Source of the DNA: Reticulitermes lucifugus
Lineage: Eukaryota > Arthropoda > Insecta > Blattodea > Rhinotermitidae
Direction of reading: 5' to 3'
Length of the DNA: 22,831 bases
NCBI GenBank assembly: GCA_026260175.1
Contig: JAKCWW010009874.1
Coordinates: 1-22,831 of the forward strand
Shown: one piece after another, positions 10,301 to 19,300 of the stretch
How the letters are laid out: every line of letters begins with the position of its first letter
Numbering within the stretch: the first letter of the stretch is position 1
Translations under genes and position numbers: made by a program
Notes under the pieces: generated by a model
Seen by the model: only the letters and a program-made list of their open reading frames with translations
The model's database searches: none
Told to the model about the DNA's origin: nothing

Positions 10301-13300
10301 TAGTGCCTGGGAAGAATGCATGAAACTATACCTCCCATCCCCCATATTGTCGTCATGATACGGTACTTAATTACCTAAGCTCAGTAACAGCTTTACCATT
10401 AGTTGATATCATTGTAGAGACTTTTTAATATATGTTTGTTGTTCTTTGTATAGAGTGCAGTAGTATATAGGATGTAAGTGTATCTTCATGTCTTGTTAAT
10501 GCAGAACATATTCATAATAGAAGACAGTAAATAAATCTTTATAAATATGAGAAAGTTAAGATATTTGGGAACGACAGCAACAAGTCAGTCTAAAAGCATG
10601 AAGGCTATTATCTACAGAATTATAATTTTACCTGTTGTTTTATGTGAGTTTGAAACTTGGCTCTCATTCCAAGCAAAGAACTTAGATTGAGGACCTTTGA
10701 GAACAGACTACAAAGTAAAACATAGTAATAGAAGTAATAGAAAGATGGAGAAAATTAATAATGATGAGCATCATAATTGCACTGTTCATAGAGCATGCCC
10801 TGTAGCACACGTGGGAAAATTTTAAAGGCATACAAGATTTTGGTTAGGGAACCTGCAGTGCAGAGACTGCTTGGTAGACACAGGCATAGATGGGAGAATA
10901 ATATTTAAATGGATGCTACAGAAACCATAGATTCACCTGGTGCAGAATGTGAGCTGGTGGTAGACTCTTACAAATAGAAATGAATGTATTGATTTTGTGA
11001 ATGGAAGTGAATTTGTTGAACAGCTGAATGAGTGTTAGCTTCTGTAGAAAGAATGTTTCATGGACTGAGTTAGAGCAACATTTTCTTACCTTTACATATT
11101 CAGTAATCTTAAGTTACAGTAGATTATTTTGTAAATTTAATCAGTCTTTACGCCCTTCACTTTATAGTGTATTTAATGCCAGATGTGTTTAATTATTATG
11201 TACTTACTTTGTTTTAACAATAATTGCAGTCCAACTATAACAGGCCCAAAACCTTTTACATCTTCAACCATGTTGATCTGACCATCACATATCACAGTGG
11301 GCAGGGTGAAGACTGGGATGTTGGTTTTGGATCTAATGGTGGACGTATCATATGTAAGTATACTGGCTAGTACATTTTGTTAGCCTAAAATATTCTCTTT
11401 AGTATGTGGTGTAATATGCCATAAGCATTTTGTGCCATTATTGTTATCGTTACACCGTTGACAGTATAGTTCATGATTACTGATATGTATTTCACCGTTT
11501 CTGTCACAATGGCACAATATGAAGATGAACCCATCCTGTTAAGTGCGTCTGTTTTCACCACAGCATAGTGTGTCCATGGGTTGTGATGGAATTGAAGGCC
11601 TCCAGATATGGAGAATTGCTGTGAATGCAGTATATTGAATAAATGTCATGGACAGAGGGCCAAACATGTCCTCACTGTGAAAAACCAGCATTTTATGAAG
11701 TTATCTGAACTTGGAACTTGAAATGCCAGTTGTCTCTGTAAGTCAGTACCACTGAAAACAGTGACAAGGGAGTTAGCAAAACATATGTTTGATTTAGTTG
11801 CAGTAACTATTCACAATTAGACAGATGTTCATATGAAATTTTTTTCACAAAATGACCAATACTCTCACCTCCCAAAATATTGACCTTTCCTCCTGAATCA
11901 CCTGTATTTGTGACATTTTGTACTTGAAATAATATGAAATACTTTCTTGGGGTGGAAATACAAAAATGGATCCAAAAAGTAATCCTAATTTTTACATTGC
12001 CCTTAGAAGAACTCTTTCTCTTTAAGGCATTATTTTTTACAGTCCACTGAGAAACTTATTCTGCAGGAAACACTATTATTTTCAGTTGCTGTTACAAAGA
12101 GTATCACAGAGAGGGTGCTCTCTTATAATCACTCAATTTTGTTCTGTTATATGTGAAGCTGTGGAATTTTTTCATCTTCACCATCCCCCCAAAATTGTGA
12201 TAGCTAAGTATGTGTCGTACAATTGTAAAAATCAGACTGAATTTACTGTATTTTTCTTTCAGCTGTGAAAGTGATTCCACGCAGCATTAAGCATTCAGAT
12301 CCTGAGAAGCTCGACTGTTCTGTGAAAGACCCCATGGACATACCCAGTGGCGACCTGAAACAAGATATGGAAATTATTTACTCTTACAGTGTCAAGTTTG
12401 TGGTAAGTATCCAATCATTGAATGAACTCCATTGAATAGAATATCCCTGAAAAGCTGACATTTGTGTCACTGCCCAAGAATCCCCTCCCTGTTATGGGAC
12501 TAAAGGGTTTGTTATTGTGCTTACATGACTGTGCCACCCACTGGACTATATCCTGAGTGTAGATGAATGCAGTCTTTGCTGTCATGTCCTGTTTCTTTAC
12601 AATCCAATTTAATATTATTCTCCCATTTTTGTTTTTGGTCCCCCAAGTGGGGGTGTCTTACTTTCAGGCTTCGTGAATGAAGTATTATACCTATTCCTCC
12701 TGTCCTTTCCATTTCATCTTCCTTGATTTGATCGTTGTGACTGATTGTAATGCAAGCTTGTACAATGCATTTTTATATTGAATGTGGCATAGAAACCTGA
12801 TAGTTTTCTAATAGGAATAACTGAATTAAAATTATATTGTTTTACATGTGTTTTTATCAAAATTAAGTAAATTTCAGTGCATTTAAATACACAGTTTACT
12901 TCTTAAAACCTCTATCACTAGGATGACCTCCAACCTTTTGTATACATTGATGTACTCTGGAACACAAAGACCCTAGTACTGGCTGTGTCATCTCTACTGT
13001 TGTTGCTGCAATTTCTTCTATTTTGTTCGGCTCCAATTTGGTGATAGTCCTCAGATGAATAGGACAACTGTGCTCTTGATGTATCCCCAGAAGAATAGTA
13101 ACCAGCGGACAAATCAGATCATGCAGGACCTGAACTTCCCCTGTCCATGAGGTAACGTGTGGTTCAGACATCAACCACAGAACATTCATCAAGATTCTCG
13201 CAGTGTGAACTGTTGCCCTGTCTTGCTGGAGCCACAGAGTTTGGAGGTCATGGCTGTACTATCCCAACTCTGGCACAAGGAAGTTCAGTGACATCAGTGT

Positions 13301-16300
13301 AGTGATCTTATGTTACAGGTTTTGCATTGCCAACATCACCTTCATGAAGTGGGGACCAATCATTCCAAAGGATGCCACAGCACACCCAGTATTGACCTTT
13401 TTATTGTGTAGAGGCTTTTGGTGGAGCTGATGGGGATATTATTTTCTCTAGTCACAAAATTTGTGTTTATTGATGTAACTTAAGGGATAGTAGTGTTCTT
13501 TATGTGTCGTAAGAAGACATTTTGTTAATTTGCCATCATCCAGAATATTAGGAAATGCTCAGAAAAGGGTTTGCAATTTCTGATATCATGAACATTGGAT
13601 TTTTTGAACTGCCATAATTTTGAAATGATGAAAATTGAAATGTAAGATTTGATATACAGTTTGGTTGGATATCCTTAAAGCAGTTGCATGTCTCCTTTCT
13701 GATCACTGTGGCATTCTGGGTACAGCAACTCTTACAGTTTCAGCCCTGTCTAAGGAGAGCCCAATTCATAGCATTTACATACCCACAACTTAATTACATT
13801 GCGATTAGGATCACAGTTATTATGACATGTTAGAGTGGGGGTTTAATAACCCCTGAGTCATAAGCACTGACGCATTGTTTCTAAAAATTGTTTTCATTGT
13901 AAATGCATGATGCTGTGCAGACCAACAACCCAGTGCTACAAAATTGCTTTCACACAAGCTATACCATGAACCCAGGACACACTCCTGCCTCCACCAGTTC
14001 CACTTGTAGTGTTCCAGTGTAAAGCAGCATACACACAAGGATGGAAGTTATCTTAGTGATATAATTTTGAGAAGTATACTGTGTATATAAAATTCTTTGA
14101 AATGTAATTACATAAGGTAGGAAAACATATTTTTGAGTTGCTGTTATTCAAAAACTGTCAGGTTTCTTTGCCGCAGTCAGTACAGTAGAGTAATACAATA
14201 GAAGTACAGGTGGTTCAGTAACTGCCTTGTTTTATTTCAGATGAATAATACCATCAAATGGTCATCTCGATGGGACTACATCCTGGAGTCCATGCCACAC
14301 ACCAATATACAGTGGTTTAGCATTCTCAACTCTCTTGTCATAGTTCTTTTCCTGTCTGGCATGGTAGCCATGATCATGCTCAGAACTCTTCACAAGGACA
14401 TTGCCCGCTATAATCAGGTAAATCCAGTATTTTATGTGAATTCACATAGGTCTCCAGTTCTTGCCTGTGCTGTTTCTGGCATTGGAAATTAAATGGTGTC
14501 CACCTTTTGACACTTTCTGAAATATGCTGCTATACATCTCTCACAAAGAAGGGAGATTAGATCATAAAAAGAGAGCAACAAAATCTATTTTTGTGCTATC
14601 ACTGATGTATAATGACTGTTGTCCTGTTGAAATGGTCAATATTAGATTAATATCACTACCTCAATGTGCAAATTGTAATGCCTTCTGATTTATTGCACAG
14701 TAATGGAAGATACTACAGAACAAAAACTTGGATTGCTTTACAGTGTAGTTTCAAAGAATGTAAGGTAAAAGTTTTTCCTGTACATGCCATGAAGGCATAT
14801 GTGGGGAGTGGAGGTAGGGCCCACTGATTCTTAAACTTGGTACTAGATGGAGGTGAGTGGTCAGCCTCATTTCCAAGCTGATTTACCCTCGGGGGAGGGG
14901 GTAAAGAGTATAGGTATCTATTGAACAGGATATGCGGTGGGCCCCAGTGCCAGTCTTGACATTTTGGAGAAGAGAATTTCAAAACCCAGACCACCCAGCC
15001 TGTAGTGTAGTGATTATACTGACTATGTAGTTCCTAAGGATATAAACATATTTTTTCATCTTAATTCACTGTGAGGGCTGCTGTGAATCAGTCTATAGGG
15101 GTGTGAAATCAATTGATGTGACAAATATTTCATTTTTAGAACCTGGAATGTACACATTTATGAGAGTGTTATTGTATGTTACAGATTGATTCGGGTGAAG
15201 ATGCACAGGAGGAATTTGGTTGGAAGCTGGTGCATGGTGATGTGTTTCGTCCACCTCGCAAAGGAATGCTGCTGTCTGTACTGCTGGGTTCAGGAACACA
15301 AGTGTTCTGCATGTCACTTATTACTTTGGGTAAAATTGCACGTTGCATTGCCAGCCTCGGGTGGTGATGATAGAGACATTAAAATACTAGTTTAGCCAAG
15401 ATAAGTGTATGTAGTGATTTGCATATAGTGAAGCATTATGACTGCCTACCTGCAAGTGATGGAATTCTCATTGAGAAGTTGATGATTGCTGCACTGGTCA
15501 GTCAATTCTCTTTCCTGTGTGGAACCTAGTTGTTTGTTTTCATAACCACTGAATCCCTTATAAACCAGTTGAACCCAACGTTCATGATCAGGTTTTTTCC
15601 TTTAATATATATTTTAATATTATCCTTTCACTTTTCTCAGTTCTCCCTAGTGTTGTCTTCCCTTTTAGTTCTCCAAAAAATTTTTGAATGAGTTTGTAAC
15701 CTCTCCTGGGAGTGCTACATATCCTGCCCATCCCATCTCCCTTGATTTTATCATCATCATCATACTGTGTGATGAACAGTGTATACAGGGTGCAGCAGAG
15801 AAACTTGGCAATGTTGTAATAACAATAATTCAAACAAAAATGATTCTTACCTTTCACTTTCATAACATAATGAAGTACCTTACTTATAATTTCATGCACA
15901 CAGTTTATTTTTCAAAAATTGTATCATGAAAATGATGTCCATCCTTCTGTACAATGCATTGTTCTTTGGAATGCAATATTCCTATTGCTGCATCATCTCC
16001 ACCTGTATTGCTGCAGTTTCTTCTCTGAGGTTCTGATCTTATTTGGTAGTAGTCCTAGGATGATACACATATACCTTCTTGTTGATGTATTCCTAGAGGA
16101 GGTAGGTACAGGCAGACAAATGAGGAGATCTTGGAGGCCCCTGAACATGCCTATTCTGTGAGATTGCACTTGCTGGCAACATCTGTTATAGAACATTCGT
16201 TGAGTGTCTTGCATTGTGAGCCATCATCTCACCTTGCAGGAACTGCAGAATTTGGAGGACAAGTCCAGGCCTTCCTGACCATGGTGCAAGGAAGTTGAGT

Positions 16301-19300
16301 AACATCTTGGTGTTGCAATTTGATTTTGCAATTATGACAATGCCTTTGTCATCTTTAAAGAGGTATGTACAGATCACCCCAAAGGATCCACAGCACAGCA
16401 TGACACACACTTAAGTTTTCACTTTTGCAGAGGTCCTTGGTGGTGCTGGTGGGGATTAGTGCTGCCCAGTAACACAAGTTGTGCCTGTTGATGTAACCAG
16501 AGAGCTGGAAATATGCTTATTCTGCCACGTGAAGAGATTTGTGATTATGGATGTTGCAGATTGTTAATTCTTGAACTACCATGAATATGAAAGGGCAAAA
16601 ATTTAAATTCTTGTGTACAATTTGTGAAGTGGGGATATTCAGTGGCCAGTAAGAACCCCTAATTTGTCCACTTGTGTCCACTTCTCTAGGAACACTTTGT
16701 GAAAGAAGTGTTAATAGCAAAGTTTTTGAAACTGTTAGCTGAGTCAGTACTTAAAATGGAAGAGAACATTTTATGTATAAAACATGAAGTTTTCAGGACC
16801 TTTTTTTTTTTTTTTTAATGAGGCTGTATGGGATTTGTTCCAGCTTTTGCTTGCCTTGGTTTCTTGTCACCTGCAAACCGTGGAGCGTTGATGACTTGTG
16901 CAATGGTGTTGTTTGTCTGTCTTGGTACTCCAGCTGGATATGTATCAGCTCGTGTTTACAAGAGTTTTGGTGGTGAAAAGTGGAAATCTAATGTTCTTCT
17001 TACTTCAATGCTGAGTCCAGGGTATGTTTACAGAAAGGAAGAACTTTGAACATGCATGCTTGTGGAACTTCATAATTTGTACATTGTTAGGGTAATCAAG
17101 TCGAGGAGGTTGAGATGGGCAGGACAAAAAGCATATGTGAGGGAGATGAGAAGTACATACAAAAGTCAGTGGAAGATATGGATGGGAGAGACTACTTAGG
17201 AGACCTATTAATAGATGAGAGGACAGTATTAAAGTTCATGTTAAAAGATGGTTTGAGGTTGTTTACAGGATTGGTGGCCTCTTGTGAATACAGTAGTGAC
17301 CCTTCAGGCTGTGTGAGTGGTGGGAAATTTCTTGGCTGGCCAAGCAGTTGTTAATAGGCTATTCTAAAAGGACTTAGTTTTTGGTCATGTAGAGCTTATT
17401 CCTGAAGGAATTGCATCAGGTGTACTCTGTTCATACAGTTGTGGAAAGATGTGTGTATAAACATCAGTCTTTAAACACTTTATCTTTGAGTTATGGCCCA
17501 TTTTAATTTGGAATGAGAAGGATAAAAAGTAGGGTTCACCTGTACACAGGAAAGTGTTTCTTTACAGATCAAAATTCACATGTCCCAGTGTGTTAAAAAT
17601 GTACAAATATAGTTGGTGTAAGGTATGTGGTTGTATATATTGAGATAGACATGGCTTGCTCATATGTAAAAGTCCTTACATGGTGTGTTTGTCAGTCTGT
17701 TTCTTTATTTGACCAATATGAAATGCTATCATCTTTAGGGCCTGTTTTATACTTTATACTATAACAGAGTGGTACAGTACTAACTGCATTGAGGGTTTAC
17801 ATTCTGTTGTACATATTTCTTGTAATATTATTGGCACAGGAGTGCTCCCATTAGGGACTGAATACATGGATGTAAAAAGCTTATTAAATTGTTTACTGAA
17901 GTGATGTTTTCTTTGGGCTTTGTCAGTCGTCTAACTTAGATGATGGACAAAGTCCAAAGAAGAAAGATCACTTCAGTAAGTCATATACCATCGTCAGAGC
18001 CCTGGAGAGTCTTCTTAAATGGTGTGTGACAAGTCAGCTGACCTGGGGATGTAACTGTTTTATAATTTCAGTAATCTCCACTAATATCAATTGTTCTCAC
18101 TCAGAATGACCCTGTAGGGCTGAAACATATAGGAGAGTTGAATAAAGTGGTTTGTCCGAACTTCATTTTATTATGTGAACTGTGTCAGATTTTAATCACT
18201 TTTAATTTGTAATAGGTACATGGTGACAATGCAACAATGTAAGAACATAGTTTTGTATACTTTGGTATTTAGGGTTTAGGTAGCAGATGGAAAAAAACAG
18301 CATTGTGAACTGAATGGAAGCAAGTATTCCCCACATTTAATCTGCAGCAAAACATTAACTGCAGGATTGCATATATTGCATATGATGTGGTTATGACTTG
18401 TTCTATATCCTAAAGGTTGTTTTAACATGATTGGATTGATGGAAATAAAAATAAAGTAAGTCAATGAAAGAATTGGTAGATAGGAAAGCTTTTTTTTTTC
18501 ATGTACTTAGGTTCTTCACTGTTAATGGTATTGGTGATAATAGTCAATGGGAATGTAGATAGAAAGGCTGGTGAAAGAAGCAGGAAAGCTCCTCAGTACT
18601 GTACTGATGTTTAGCTGTGCCTACCCAAGAGTAAGGAACTTTCTTGTTGCAGCATTGTATTCTGCTTGTTCTTTGTGATGAACCTGATTCTGTGGAGCAA
18701 AGGCAGCTCTGCAGCTGTTCCTTTTACTACCCTTATTGCTCTTCTTGCCCTTTGGTTTGGAGTATCTGTTCCACTCACCTTCGTTGGAGCGTACTTCGGA
18801 TTCAGAAAGAGGGTATGGACTAACTTTAAATTGGCAGATGTGAGTCATCATAATCAGATTAATTTAACCTTAGTGGTTTGATCAGCACTGTGAGAAGCTT
18901 GTAACACAAGCTGGGTTGTGAAAAGCAATTATTGAGACCTGTTTACTGCAAAAATATAAGATACAATACTTTTTCAAACTTAAGTGTCATTGAACTTCAA
19001 AAAGCCATGTTACTTTAAAAGCATAAAATGAATTTGATGTGTAAAGTTAACGTAGCATAGTGCAGTAAAATGTCATTACATTCACCTTCAGAAGATCAAA
19101 AAGTTATTCATAAAACATGATTCTGAAAATAAGTGAAGTCATGTTAACCTCTTGCATTGTAGACTTATATTCTAAAGAATGCTCATTTGTGCAAATGTGG
19201 AGAATTTGGATCGAAATGAAGACTGGGCAAGGAAGCATCATGTGCAGCCACTTGTAAAGTGGTTATTCAAATTGTGTGAATGTGAGATTTGATGTTCCAT

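Larger units (their letters stand above)
4627..11229. other. TM9SF2 intron 2 (6.6 kb)
   Basis: This is the largest complete intron. Listed separately are the microsatellite, the split LINE with its mariner, two further LINE tails and two SINEs. I see nothing identifiable in 6991-7629, 7951-9111, 9405-10085 and 11081-11215. An uninterrupted minus-strand frame at 8754-9035 has no recognisable protein content. Confidence 0.75.
12403..14240. other. TM9SF2 intron 4
   Basis: It holds the antisense LINE tail and the antisense Tc-like copy 1. I recognise nothing in 13701-14240 apart from the exon e acceptor. Confidence 0.7.
15330..16843. other. TM9SF2 intron 6
   Basis: It holds the antisense LINE tail H and the Tc-like copy 2, which together fill most of the intron. 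15330-15559 shows nothing recognisable. Confidence 0.7.
17022..18652. other. TM9SF2 intron 7
   Basis: It holds LINE tail F, the hairpin and the possible retroelement tail. 17391-17890 and 18186-18652 show nothing else I can name. Confidence 0.7.

Noticed and set aside
14241..14492. ATG-started ORF as an independent small gene
   Set aside because: The ATG is an internal Met at the start of TM9SF2 exon e. The true coding end is the donor at 14417, after which the frame reads into the intron.
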